The notes under the pieces are model-generated. The model was given only the letters and a program-made list of their open reading frames with translations. It ran no database searches and was not told where the DNA came from. Position numbers and translations under genes: made by a program. A DNA stretch of 64,000 bases from Ruminococcus flavefaciens (GTDB lineage: Bacteria; Bacillota; Clostridia; Oscillospirales; Ruminococcaceae): positions 124,001-188,000 of the forward strand of contig NZ_FRCT01000004.1 of the NCBI RefSeq assembly GCF_900143025.1, in the 5' to 3' direction. This document shows positions 8,767 to 17,222 of this stretch, piece after piece. Every line of letters starts with the position of its first letter. Position 1 is the first letter of the stretch.

Positions 8767-11295
8767 ATGAAATTCAAGAAGATAGCTGCTGCAATTGCCG
8801 CTGCTGCAACCGCAATTATCCCTTTTTCTGCAGATAATGCAGATGTGAGCAATACATCAAAAGTATATGCAGAAGAATTCATGACAGAAAGCTCTATTCC
8901 TGACTGGATACCCACAACCTTTGAGGAAGCTGTCAGCTTCCGCAATAAGTACGGTGCAACTCACATCGGTTCGGGAAATGAAAGCAATCTGATCTGTCTT
9001 GTTTTCAAAGAGCAGTATCGCAGCCAAGCAAGGTATGAGATAAAAACTTCAGGAGCATTGGTAACCGAATACTGCCATGATGTATTTGTTAATGAAGACA
9101 TCGATGTTGCATATGAAGTTGTGGTATATAAAAGCGCATGGAAAACGCCGCCTGATTTCAAGGTCAAATTCAGTCGTGATTCTGTATTGCAGCAGGAATA
9201 CTCCTTTACAAGTTTCGGAACGCAGGCTGTAGAAACCGATATCTACGGCTGGCTTCCCGACTGCATCGAGGAATACATGGAGTATGAAAGTATTAATTCC
9301 TGTATATCAGCAAAAGACAATTATGTTGTATTCTGCCTTGATACTGATATCGGTACAGGGCATTACTGGATCCTTAACCGTGAAAGTGATTATGATAGTA
9401 CTGTCATATCGTCTCTGTGCTCAACAGATTGCAGTGAGGAAACAACCGAACCCCTGGACGGCGGTACAAAACATGAGATCCGGGTATTTCAGGCTGAAAA
9501 AGACGGGTATGCAAAGATAGCGTATGACTATACCGAAAATTACTTTATTTCCAATTCACCCACTGCAATAGAAAAGACATTACTTGCCGACTGTGTGGTT
9601 ATAGATGATGCACAGACCGTACTGCTTAAGGGAAATATGAGATATACACTTGTTGACTATGATACCGGCAAGCCTATTTCTGTTCCCGAAGATGACGCTC
9701 CTTATATATGGACAAATGTAAGCTATGACACACCTGAAGGCGAGTGCATTATGAACCGTCAGCCATTCTGGCTTTATACAAATCCGGCAATTGACAAGAG
9801 CACAGGTTTTCACCTTGACGCAGATAATTTTTCATTCGGATTGAGTGATCCGCCAAAAGGATATTTGATCCCTGAAACGGCCGATCCTCATCCGAGATAT
9901 GAAAATGGCAGAATAATCCCTGAAGATTATATGACCGTCACAAAATACGACAATGGAACTGCCGATGTTGTAATAAAACTAAAAAGCCGTAAAAAGACCA
10001 CATCATATTCAACAACTATCACTCTGTATGATAAGGATACAGGTGAACTGATCGGTATTCCTGAATGTGATGATGCGTTCCGCATTATGAAGGTCACTGC
10101 AAGCGGTAAAACAGAGTATTATGGTATAACGTCAAACCCCTGTACAGTCGATGATATAAACGTATACGATCCCGACAGCTATTATTACATCATATCTGAT
10201 ATGGCCGGAGGCGGCTATTGCGAACCTGAGTTTGAAGTCGTAAATGAAGGGAACAACAAGGTCGAACTGTCATGCAAACTGGAATGGGTACCGAACGGTG
10301 ATGTCAACGGAGACGGCTGTCTCACTGTTTCAGATGCTTTGATAATGCAAAAGTGGCTTCTTTCTGCATCAGATATCACACTTTTCAACTGGAGAGCAGT
10401 TGATTTCTGCCGTGATAACAAGATAGATATATTTGACTTAATAATGATGCGAAAAGAACTCATAAATCGGAATGCTACAGAATATTTAGAACCTGATCAG
10501 CGCAGTTTCGGCGGACCAATACGTACTGTTACAGATTGTCTGAGATTATATCTTGGCCCGGATGAGAGCTATGAGAATGTAGCAATTATTTATAAAGGTA
10601 CTCATCTCTCAGAATTAGGATATCAGGATAATAACGATAAATGGATATTTACCGAATACTGCGGTCAATATGGCTGGATCAGAACAGTAGAAGACGATGG
10701 CAAAACTCCGACGATCGTTTACGAGGTATACATGGATAAGCCAGTCATCTATCTCTACCCCGAGAAAGAGACCGACGTTCACGTTGAGCTTGAACTGACT
10801 TCTTCAGACCTTTATACGACCTACCCAAGGTACAACAACGGCTGGGACGTAACAGCATATCCTAACGGCACACTCCTGAACAAGGTTGATGGTACACATC
10901 ATAAGTATTTGTTCTGGGACGCAGTAAACTGCCGTACAAGATTCGACTTCTCGAAGGGCTTCTGCGTCGCAGGCAGCGATACAGAGAGTTTCCTCAAGGA
11001 AAAGCTCTCATATATGGGACTGACCGAAGATGAAATGAACGAGTTCATAGTATACTGGCTGCCTTTAATGGAGCATAACAGGTATAATCTCATTTCTTTC
11101 CAGAGCGATGCCTATACTGATTCTGCCAAACTGAACATAACACCTGCACCTGACAGCTTACTGCGTGTATTTATGGCATATGTTCCGTTGGATGAGGCAA
11201 TTGATATCGAACCGCAGCAGTTATCGACCTTTGAGCGAACAGGTTTTACAGTCGTTGAATGGGGCGGCAGCAAGATACAATTAGAAATCATATAA
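8767..11295 (+). CDS. Secreted dockerin type I protein with a conserved C-terminal KPVIYLYP domain
   Basis: A signal peptide ([20 protein letters not shown]) opens an 842-aa protein. I chose the ATG at 8767 because AGGTG lies 6 nt upstream; an in-frame GTG at 8758 would overlap that site. The N-terminal half is beta-rich and unrecognised, with Thr/Tyr-rich SpaA/Cna-like segments ([12 protein letters not shown]) near residues 420-440. A type I dockerin occupies about residues 511-575 ([17 protein letters not shown], then a weaker second calcium loop). The last 185 residues (from [11 protein letters not shown], about 657) form a module I recall from many gut Firmicutes secreted proteins, ending in a FTVVEWGGS motif; its function is unknown to me. 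The dockerin implies attachment to a cellulosomal cohesin. An internal dockerin, rather than a terminal one, is unusual. Confidence 0.85.
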   Translation: MKFKKIAAAIAAAATAIIPFSADNADVSNTSKVYAEEFMTESSIPDWIPTTFEEAVSFRNKYGATHIGSGNESNLICLVFKEQYRSQARYEIKTSGALVTEYCHDVFVNEDIDVAYEVVVYKSAWKTPPDFKVKFSRDSVLQQEYSFTSFGTQAVETDIYGWLPDCIEEYMEYESINSCISAKDNYVVFCLDTDIGTGHYWILNRESDYDSTVISSLCSTDCSEETTEPLDGGTKHEIRVFQAEKDGYAKIAYDYTENYFISNSPTAIEKTLLADCVVIDDAQTVLLKGNMRYTLVDYDTGKPISVPEDDAPYIWTNVSYDTPEGECIMNRQPFWLYTNPAIDKSTGFHLDADNFSFGLSDPPKGYLIPETADPHPRYENGRIIPEDYMTVTKYDNGTADVVIKLKSRKKTTSYSTTITLYDKDTGELIGIPECDDAFRIMKVTASGKTEYYGITSNPCTVDDINVYDPDSYYYIISDMAGGGYCEPEFEVVNEGNNKVELSCKLEWVPNGDVNGDGCLTVSDALIMQKWLLSASDITLFNWRAVDFCRDNKIDIFDLIMMRKELINRNATEYLEPDQRSFGGPIRTVTDCLRLYLGPDESYENVAIIYKGTHLSELGYQDNNDKWIFTEYCGQYGWIRTVEDDGKTPTIVYEVYMDKPVIYLYPEKETDVHVELELTSSDLYTTYPRYNNGWDVTAYPNGTLLNKVDGTHHKYLFWDAVNCRTRFDFSKGFCVAGSDTESFLKEKLSYMGLTEDEMNEFIVYWLPLMEHNRYNLISFQSDAYTDSAKLNITPAPDSLLRVFMAYVPLDEAIDIEPQQLSTFERTGFTVVEWGGSKIQLEII

Positions 11296-11300
11296 AATGA

Positions 11301-11330
11301 AATTCCGCCCGTCATGGGCGGAATTCTTTA
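11301..11330 (+). terminator. Rho-independent terminator of the dockerin gene
   Basis: A perfect 10-bp stem AATTCCGCCC / GGGCGGAATT with a GTCAT loop, followed by CTTTA, begins 6 bp after the stop codon. Confidence 0.85.
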
Positions 11331-11659
11331 TAGTTATACTGAGGATACATATATACACATCATCAGTTACAGTATCTTCTTTCACAGTATAGGATATAGT
11401 ATCAAACAACTGATCTTCACATTACAGGAAGACACTTTATATTCATTATATACAACATTAATGACATACACTTGTACATTACCACAAAACAGCAAATCTG
11501 GTATATTGTTAACAAAATATCCTTTAATGCATCGAATTAAAATGTTATAATTGTCTTATATGATAAATACCATGACGATGAAGTTTAATTTAGTATATAA
11601 GGCTATCCTTTTCATCTCGCATTTAATTCATTAAATATCTGAACAGGAGGTTTCTTATT
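11331..11659. other. AT-rich intergenic region before the WYL regulator
   Basis: No gene is visible. A TATAAT at 11546-11551 with a weak TTTAAT 17 bp upstream may be the promoter of the regulator. An AGGAGG Shine-Dalgarno lies just before 11660. Confidence 0.5.
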
Positions 11660-12721
11660 ATGGCAGGTAGTCAACCACCGAAATTGATTATACTTGACAT
11701 TCTTCATATTTTACAAAAGCACTCAGACATTGATCACAGACTCTCTCAACAGCAGATACAAGATCTTATAGAATCAGAATATGGAATGAATGTCGCTCAA
11801 AAGACCGTTAAACGCAATCTTTCAAAGTTGATCGAATTTGGTTTTCCCATAAGATATCGTGGCAGCGAACATGAAAATGATACTATAATCCGTAAAGGTA
11901 AAAACGGAAAAAGCGAAGTGATATTGACAGATTGGTATTATGTTCATGAGTTTATGGATGGAGAATTGCGTCTGCTTATCGACAATGTGCTTGCTTCTGA
12001 CGGAATTTCACAGAAAGAACGCCTCAGCCTAATAGGTCGTCTTGAAGGCTTATCAAGCAAGTCTTTTCTCTCTACTATCAAGAATACAGATATGGAGATT
12101 TGCGATAAGGTAATAAACAGAGAGATTTATATTACACTCGAAAACATTGGAAGTGCTATCGCAGACGGAAAACAAGCATCCTTCCACTACTGTGATTGCG
12201 GGATAGATGGTAAGCTGAAATATAAACTTGACAGTAGCGGTAAAAAGAAGCTTTATAACGTCAATCCATATCAGATAGTATCCAGGAACGGCCACTCGTA
12301 TCTGATATGTAATCTTCCGGAGCACGATGATCTTACACATTTCCGTATTGATCGTATCAAGGACTGCACCAAGAACGATGAGCCTGCAACTCAACTGAGA
12401 ACGTTGAAAGGCTTTTCGGCAGGTATCAGGCTTTCCGATTACATAAAAACGCATCCGAATCTGTGGAGCGGTACTCCCGTACATATCACATTTCAATGCA
12501 AACAGTATATGATGAACGATGTTGCGGATAGTTTTGGCACGAATAACAGGATTGAAACGCTGCCTGACGATATGATGATAGTTCACGTTGAAGCAAGCGA
12601 AGCCTCAATGCTACACTGGGCAATACAATTTGCAGACGCAGTAGAGGTACTTTCACCTAAAAACTTGCGTGAACAAATAGCCGAAACACTAAGAAATGCT
12701 CTCAGCAAGTACGAAAAATAA
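11660..12721 (+). CDS. WYL-domain transcriptional regulator with N-terminal winged helix
   Basis: The 353-aa protein has an N-terminal winged helix-turn-helix (about residues 8-70, with LSQQQIQDLIESEY and a KTVKRNLSKLIEFG recognition segment). The central WYL region (about 150-240) includes NPYQIVSRNGHSYLIC and FRIDRIKD, followed by a WCX-type C-terminal domain. Such proteins are ligand-sensing DNA-binding regulators; one group (BrxR) controls BREX and other defence islands. It lies about 3.6 kb from the BREX-like operon with a dockerin gene between, so a BrxR role is only a suggestion. The start has GGAGG at a normal distance. It faces the cargo genes that follow and may regulate them. Confidence 0.85.
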   Translation: MAGSQPPKLIILDILHILQKHSDIDHRLSQQQIQDLIESEYGMNVAQKTVKRNLSKLIEFGFPIRYRGSEHENDTIIRKGKNGKSEVILTDWYYVHEFMDGELRLLIDNVLASDGISQKERLSLIGRLEGLSSKSFLSTIKNTDMEICDKVINREIYITLENIGSAIADGKQASFHYCDCGIDGKLKYKLDSSGKKKLYNVNPYQIVSRNGHSYLICNLPEHDDLTHFRIDRIKDCTKNDEPATQLRTLKGFSAGIRLSDYIKTHPNLWSGTPVHITFQCKQYMMNDVADSFGTNNRIETLPDDMMIVHVEASEASMLHWAIQFADAVEVLSPKNLREQIAETLRNALSKYEK

Positions 12722-12735
12722 GTAAGTCAATAATG

Positions 12736-12756
12736 TCACATACGATGTGATATAAT
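12736..12756 (+). promoter_or_regulatory. Dyad operator overlapping an extended -10 promoter
   Basis: TCACAT-acg-ATGTGA is a perfect 6-bp inverted repeat running directly into TATAAT, giving an extended -10 TGATATAAT. AGGAGG and the ATG at 12773 follow within 20 bp, so the leader would be very short. A repressor bound at the dyad would block the promoter. Confidence 0.6.
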
Positions 12757-12772
12757 AATAAGGAGGAAAATT

Positions 12773-13291
12773 ATGAGTACAACTTTTTTATCAGAAGATA
12801 TGACAAGATACTATGAGGATATGTGGATTGCTCACCAGTTGGAAGCGTTGTCAAATGGAAAATATCGTTTCCTCAATAATTTAGAATTTGGAAACTATAA
12901 AAACGAATTTTGGAGTATTATTTCTGCTGATGAATGGTCTAATATCAGTTTCCATTTTGAATTGAATTGGAAAAGAGGACTACCAATAACAAATGTATCA
13001 AAAATCAATATACCTATTCATTTGGAAACCAAAAAAGGTCATGAAGAATTATATCGTAAGGCAAGAGAATGCTTTGAAGCGCAGGGTTATAGCTTTATTG
13101 GTGAAAAAGAAGGAGCTATTCTTGCGTCAGACAATTCTAAATTTCATGAGTCGATAACTCCTGACTTTTCTTCCGAAGAAGCGGCAAAGGCGACTATTCG
13201 TGAAATAATCAAGATTCTAGATTCAGAGTCTTATCAAAAGTGTGCTCATATCATAAATGAGTTTATCCGTGAGCAACAGAATAAAAATTGA
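12773..13291 (+). CDS. Hypothetical 172-aa protein
   Basis: The function is not recognised. The sequence begins MSTTFLSEDMTRYYEDMW and is acidic and mixed alpha/beta, with no signal peptide or membrane segment. AAGGAGG lies at good spacing before the ATG, and a terminator hairpin follows at 13310. It sits between the WYL regulator and the small-gene cargo cluster and is transcribed alone from its own promoter. It may be an effector or immunity-type small protein, but nothing in the sequence proves this. Confidence 0.6.
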   Translation: MSTTFLSEDMTRYYEDMWIAHQLEALSNGKYRFLNNLEFGNYKNEFWSIISADEWSNISFHFELNWKRGLPITNVSKINIPIHLETKKGHEELYRKARECFEAQGYSFIGEKEGAILASDNSKFHESITPDFSSEEAAKATIREIIKILDSESYQKCAHIINEFIREQQNKN

Positions 13292-13309
13292 TATTATAAT
13301 TAGGCTATA

Positions 13310-13340
13310 GGACATAAGGCAGTAACGCCCTATGTCCTTT
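13310..13340 (+). terminator. Terminator hairpin after the 172-aa gene
   Basis: The GGACATA / TATGTCC arms extend inward with GGC / GCC around an AGTAAC loop (one A-C mismatch) and are followed by TTT. Confidence 0.65.
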
Positions 13341-13609
13341 GCTATAATATGAAATAGAAAAAGCACGAAAATAATTATTATACCATGCAGGCACAAGTTC
13401 ATTTATACTCATCCTCCTTTGATATAATATAATCACAGTAAAAACATAGGCACTTCACAGAGCACATATACATTCTGCACATTTTGAGTACTGTCAATCT
13501 GTGCAAAAAGGAGATTTTTCTATTCACCCCTCTGAATCTTCGGGTTTCAAATTTTTGAGTAGTATAATGAAGAAAACCAAAACCATGACTTTCTTTCAGG
13601 AGGTAACAT
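13341..13609 (+). promoter_or_regulatory. Non-coding leader with a gatataatataatcacag promoter module
   Basis: The module at 13421-13438 recurs at 14597-14614 and 15344-15361. It contains overlapping -10-like hexamers and half of a TGTGAT/ATCACA dyad. A further TATAAT-like box (GTATAATG near 13562) sits closer to the 13610 start, which has its own AGGAGG. I see no convincing gene here. Confidence 0.5.
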
Positions 13610-14563
13610 ATGGATTATTATACAAGACCGGCATGGGTAGAGGTATGTCAGAAATTCTTCGAGGCTTATGTCGAGTTCCGAGTTGAGGGTACCGAAAAAA
13701 ACAGAATAGAACACAACTGTCGTCAAATAGAAATTGCTTTTTTTGACTGTAATGATTTAATTTCAGTCGAAATGTATTGCCCAAACATTATGAGAAGTGT
13801 GAGCGGATGCTATGACGGCTCAGCTCAAAATACAGAAAAACTGATAAGAATGATACTTTGGCTCGCACTTGATGTCGAGGAACTGGAAATTTTCAATATA
13901 GAAGCGATCGAATCTAAAGAAGAATATAGTGAGTTATGGGATATACTTGTAGAAAAGTATTGTCGTTGCTATGAGGATACCATTGAGGAGCGTTGGAAAG
14001 GAGCAGGCGAAGAAAGCTTTATATTCAAACTTCATGATCGTCAAATCAATGTATACTTTTATCCTCATGGTATGTGGGAGGATAACGGATGGATCTGTGT
14101 AAATCTTTACTGCCTTGACACAGGATTTAACATCTCAACGATTGTTGACCAGACAGATGATGATACTGAGTATCTTATCAGCTTGATACAGGACATGACC
14201 TTAGAACCAAAGATCATCAATTTTAGTATTACAGATTCCGTAAGAGAGCATGATCTTATCAGAGAAGCGTTAGTAGGCAGGCAGACAGAGAATGGGCTAA
14301 ATCGATTAAGACATCCTTTTTCAAATCCGAGCTTAATTTGGAACAGTGATGTGTTTGTGGATCGATACTTAACTCTTCATAACAGGGATATCAAAGTACA
14401 ATATGAGAACAAGTGCAATCACATAGTAATTATCCTTAGTTGCCTCACAACAGGTAAATCTTGTTCTTTAGCGCTTTCCAAGCATAGCAATAGCAAGGAG
14501 ATAGATGATGTTTGCGAGGAAATGATCTACAAGATACAGGAACTCGCATGGGAAGTTGTTTAA
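13610..14563 (+). CDS. Hypothetical 317-aa protein with three internal repeats
   Basis: The function is unknown. Three weakly similar segments can be aligned by eye: residues 36-87, 140-196 and 257-313. Each has the order R-[QD]-I, an aromatic or charged beta strand, I.V.L.C, a polar turn, and a helix ending in L..I..L. The protein may therefore be built from three copies of one small alpha/beta fold. No signal peptide or membrane segment is present. TCAGGAGG precedes the ATG. It is followed by a GGGGCG-gaaa-CGCCCC hairpin and then by the NADAR gene with its own promoter module. Confidence 0.65.
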   Translation: MDYYTRPAWVEVCQKFFEAYVEFRVEGTEKNRIEHNCRQIEIAFFDCNDLISVEMYCPNIMRSVSGCYDGSAQNTEKLIRMILWLALDVEELEIFNIEAIESKEEYSELWDILVEKYCRCYEDTIEERWKGAGEESFIFKLHDRQINVYFYPHGMWEDNGWICVNLYCLDTGFNISTIVDQTDDDTEYLISLIQDMTLEPKIINFSITDSVREHDLIREALVGRQTENGLNRLRHPFSNPSLIWNSDVFVDRYLTLHNRDIKVQYENKCNHIVIILSCLTTGKSCSLALSKHSNSKEIDDVCEEMIYKIQELAWEVV

Positions 14564-14571
14564 CTGGTGTT

Positions 14572-14587
14572 GGGGCGGAAACGCCCC
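14572..14587 (+). terminator. GC-rich hairpin after the 317-aa gene
   Basis: The GGGGCG / CGCCCC stem has a GAAA tetraloop. The U-tract is poor (ATCCTC), so termination may be partial. Confidence 0.5.
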
Positions 14588-14593
14588 ATCCTC

Positions 14594-14660
14594 TATGATA
14601 TAATATAATTACAGAAGAGAAAAACACATATTCATTGTCTAATTTTAGACAGGAGGTATA
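14594..14660 (+). promoter_or_regulatory. Duplicated promoter-leader module ahead of the NADAR gene
   Basis: The extended -10 element with gatataatataattacag (14597-14614) is followed by a leader containing TATTCATTG and ending in ACAGGAGGTA. It aligns over about 55 bp with the leader at 15342-15402. Confidence 0.6.
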
Positions 14661-14664
14661 GTTT

Positions 14665-15303
14665 ATGGCGATAAGACCAGTTTATTCTACATCAAACGGT
14701 AAGGTCATCAAAAACGAGTACGAGTTTCAATGGTTCGCAGGCTTTTCTTTGGCTCAGAAGCAAAGATCCATTGTCGCACTGCATAATGCAGTAAAAACAG
14801 CCAATAAGAAAGCAACTCCTCTGGAAATAAGTACAAAGGGGATAATTGACCTTGGCGTTAAGCTGAGTGCTTTCAATCTTAAGCTTAACGGATACACATT
14901 AGAGAATATTTTCCAGAGTTCAAAAGTTTTTTCAAACGGAGGTCCATATCGTGATTTGTTGGACGTTAGTCCCAAAGAATCAAAAAGAGACGATAGACTT
15001 CATATTTCAGGAGCTCTTTTGGGTTTCAATTATTCTGGTATAGATTTTCCGCTTGAGCCCAAAACCGTTTTCTACGACTATATTTATATCAATGCCGTTA
15101 AACAAACACTCCTTCCCGAAGAAATCGAAAAAATCAAAGGGTATACTCATTTTACGGATATCGAATTCAATCCTCAAAGGAGCATCAACACTCAAGCGAA
15201 ATCGGTAGCAATTATCCGTCTTATGCTTGAGCTTTATAACGAGATACCTTCTTTTGACGTTTCAGACTTTATACGTTTCCATAGCGAAGTGGTAAAGTGC
15301 TAA
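14665..15303 (+). CDS. NADAR-family ADP-ribosylglycohydrolase antitoxin (DarT1-associated type)
   Basis: The 212-aa protein matches my recollection of the DarT1-associated NADAR family. The features are a RPVY start, a W.aGFSLAQKQRSI block, PLEISTKGI, LGVKLSAFNL, FQSSKVFSNGGPYRDL, KESKRDDRL, PLEPKTVFYDYIYI and FTDIEFNPQRSINTQA. These proteins remove ADP-ribose from DNA bases modified by a DarT1 toxin and so act as antitoxins. No DarT gene lies beside it here: the upstream neighbour is an unrelated 317-aa protein and the downstream one a Cys-rich 70-aa protein. It may protect against foreign DarT or have lost its partner. CAGGAGG sits at good spacing. Confidence 0.8.
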   Translation: MAIRPVYSTSNGKVIKNEYEFQWFAGFSLAQKQRSIVALHNAVKTANKKATPLEISTKGIIDLGVKLSAFNLKLNGYTLENIFQSSKVFSNGGPYRDLLDVSPKESKRDDRLHISGALLGFNYSGIDFPLEPKTVFYDYIYINAVKQTLLPEEIEKIKGYTHFTDIEFNPQRSINTQAKSVAIIRLMLELYNEIPSFDVSDFIRFHSEVVKC

Positions 15304-15341
15304 TGGCATATACGACATAGAGCGGTTTTGACCTATGCCCT

Positions 15342-15402
15342 GTGATATAATATAATCACAGAAGAAAAACGTATTCATTGAGCTGTTTTTAAGTCAGGAG
15401 GT
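15342..15402 (+). promoter_or_regulatory. Promoter with CTGTGAT/ATCACAG dyad ahead of the Cys-rich gene
   Basis: A 7-bp inverted repeat flanks an overlapping TATAATATAAT core. The downstream leader resembles that before the NADAR gene and ends in TCAGGAGG. Confidence 0.65.
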
Positions 15403-15408
15403 AAGTAT

Positions 15409-15621
15409 ATGTATCAGTACACTTGCGATGCGAAATACTGTGCGACTTGTGCCTGCTGGTCAGGAAGAAGAATTGTTTGTGACCGTTGGGGGTCGAGGTT
15501 AGAGGTCATAAGCCCTATGGATACAGGGAAATGTCAGAATCAAAATTCAGGATATCGGGGACAGACAAAACAGGCGAACGGAGGATGCTCTGCATTTGTA
15601 AAATACGGAGCGCTGAAGTAA
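15409..15621 (+). CDS. Small cysteine-rich protein, probably metal-binding
   Basis: The 70-aa protein has seven cysteines, starting with C6, then a CATCAC cluster (C11, C14, C16), C24, C42 and C60. The spacing suggests one structural zinc site or two half-sites. No signal peptide is present. The start follows TCAGGAGG at proper spacing, and the gene lies between the NADAR gene and a coiled-coil gene in the same orientation, so it is probably expressed. Similar small proteins turn up beside phage-like and ADP-ribosylation genes in gut Firmicutes in my recollection. The function is unknown. Confidence 0.65.
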   Translation: MYQYTCDAKYCATCACWSGRRIVCDRWGSRLEVISPMDTGKCQNQNSGYRGQTKQANGGCSAFVKYGALK

Positions 15622-15672
15622 CCGCCTTCAGTTAATAAGTATAATAAGGCTATTTTCAAGGAGGAAATACTT

Positions 15673-16182
15673 ATGTTAATTACATCCGCAAAAGCAGCGA
15701 AGATGCTGCGTCAGCTTAACGACGAACTGCGTACATTACAGGTTCGTGAGGGAAAAACAAAGACCTTTGTTGCTGCGCTTCAGGAGGACATCGAATCTGT
15801 TCGTCCAAAGTATAACTTCAAGGAAATGCGTGATGCTCAGGCAGAAGTTGAGAGGAAGATACGCAAACTCAAGCACGCATTAAATATATTCAACACAACA
15901 ACTGTTGTTCCAGAATTTGATATGACCATCGACGAGATGCTCGTATTTCTTCCGCAACTCAACAAACAGTGCTCTTTACTTAGCGGAATGAGGGACGCTA
16001 TGCCCAAAGTCCGCGTAAGTTCAGGCTATTCCGGTAACAGTGCGATTCTCGATTACCAATATACCAATTACGATATAGAGGAAGCCAACAAGCGTTATAT
16101 CGAACTGTCCGATATGCTTGCCAAGGCTCAGACAGCACTCGATCTCATTAACAGTACCGTAGAATTTGAGATAGACATCTAA
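15673..16182 (+). CDS. Conserved coiled-coil protein of unknown function (possible DIP1984-like)
   Basis: The 169-aa protein has a helical N-terminus rich in Lys/Glu/Arg (about residues 5-75, starting MLITSAKAAKMLRQLNDEL). A conserved middle with FNTTTVVPEFDMTIDEML and LPQLNKQ follows, then a C-terminal helix ending LDLINSTVEFEIDI. The helix-middle-helix layout recalls DIP1984-family proteins, but I cannot confirm membership. It is soluble and AAGGAGG precedes the ATG. It follows the NADAR and Cys-rich genes in the same direction. I infer it belongs to the same cargo cassette; no function can be assigned. Confidence 0.65.
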   Translation: MLITSAKAAKMLRQLNDELRTLQVREGKTKTFVAALQEDIESVRPKYNFKEMRDAQAEVERKIRKLKHALNIFNTTTVVPEFDMTIDEMLVFLPQLNKQCSLLSGMRDAMPKVRVSSGYSGNSAILDYQYTNYDIEEANKRYIELSDMLAKAQTALDLINSTVEFEIDI

Positions 16183-16439
16183 AGTGTTTTCCGTTTACAG
16201 TTCTTACACTTGCCTTTTGAATATGAACGGTTAATGTTCATGTTCAGTGTTATAGTTTATAGTTATTATTATCAGTTATTGGTTTAGGTCAGTGTTCAAT
16301 GTTTCTGACTTTAATTGATGAATGATAACAGGTGTGGGAACTGTAATAAAAACTTTTTTGTCAGCGGAAGTTCGGTTTCAGGCTGGCAGATTATAAATCA
16401 CAACTTAAAACACACATTTGTTTTTCGGGAGGTATGTTT
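16183..16439. other. Non-coding stretch between two cargo genes
   Basis: The stretch contains T-rich near-repeats (GTTCATGTTCAGTGTT, TAGTTTATAGTTATT, CAGTTATTGGTT) and no clear promoter or hairpin. Confidence 0.4.
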
Positions 16440-17030
16440 ATGTTAAATTACGAGGTTTCAAAAAAAGGCTACGAGCAGTTCAAAAAGGATCTCAAAACCA
16501 ACAACGAAGCTTTCCATTGGTTCAAGAGCGAGTTGGATTTTCTAGACAGCTTCAAAATAAAAGTAGATTGTGAGACAGCATTGCAACAGATAAAAACAAT
16601 AAACTCAAAGTATTCCACACACTTGTCTTTTGGAAAATCAGAATTGGCAGACGAGAGCAGAGAACTTGCAGCCTTCATAGCTAGCAAGAGTTTTCAATCA
16701 AGAATAGGAACCAAAGATATAGATGTTGCAGCAGCTCTTGTTATCGATTTAGCAAAGGCTGCTAAAACAAGAGGACGATTTCTCCTATCATTTGCTTCGA
16801 AGTATTGTCATCATTGTTATCCAAATATGTTTCCGATTTACGACAGCATAAACGCAATATACTTAAAGGAGAATTATTCCTATAAAGATAAAAAGGACTA
16901 CGGCGAGTACATAGATGCCTATAGTCGATTCTGCCAAAAAATAGATGTTAATTTAGTAACTGTCTCCAACAGGTACGAAGGCTTCTATGTCGATAAGTTT
17001 ATAAACAACATTGACAAAAATACGAAGTAA
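16440..17030 (+). CDS. Hypothetical 196-aa protein with an SKYCHHCYP..FPIYDS motif
   Basis: The start at 16440 is preferred because CGGGAGG ends 7 nt upstream; the in-frame ATG at 16434 abuts that site. The protein is helical. Its most distinctive segment is FASKYCHHCYPNMFPIYDSIN (near residues 118-138), a pattern I have seen in small uncharacterised bacterial proteins, some in defence islands. It has no signal peptide or transmembrane segment. The next element is a truncated ADP-ribosylglycohydrolase, so the 3' neighbour has been damaged by rearrangement. The function is not recognised. Confidence 0.6.
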   Translation: MLNYEVSKKGYEQFKKDLKTNNEAFHWFKSELDFLDSFKIKVDCETALQQIKTINSKYSTHLSFGKSELADESRELAAFIASKSFQSRIGTKDIDVAAALVIDLAKAAKTRGRFLLSFASKYCHHCYPNMFPIYDSINAIYLKENYSYKDKKDYGEYIDAYSRFCQKIDVNLVTVSNRYEGFYVDKFINNIDKNTK

Positions 17031-17062
17031 CACACAAAATCTGTCTGCTTTAGAAGAGACAA

Positions 17063-17167
17063 ATGCGCAATAACGTTAAATTCTTCGGCTGCCTCATAGG
17101 CGGGGTAGCCGGTGATGCACTGGGATATGCAGTGGAATTTCTGCATAAAGGTCAGTTTTTTATATAA
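17063..17167 (+). pseudogene. N-terminal fragment of an ADP-ribosylglycohydrolase
   Basis: A 34-codon frame reads MRNNVKFFGCLIGGVAGDALGY then AVEF before running into TAA at 17165. FxGCLxGGxxGDALGYxVEF is the start of DraG/ARH-type ADP-ribosylglycohydrolases, which are about 300 aa long. Everything after residue 30 is missing and the sequence turns directly into the leader of the next gene. It is a deletion remnant. Confidence 0.75.
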
Positions 17168-17222
17168 ATGCTGATAAGCCAACAACGCCATATATGTGCT
17201 GTGCACGGAACGGAGATTTGTT

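Noticed and set aside
12053..12586. 177-codon minus-strand ORF opposite the WYL regulator
   Set aside because: Shadow of the WYL coding frame; no start context.
13310..13420. Short minus-strand ORF (MSINELVPAWYNNYF...) after a good AGGAGG
   Set aside because: Thirty-five codons that end in the terminator hairpin of the neighbouring gene, with Shine-Dalgarno touching the first ATG; no recognisable family.
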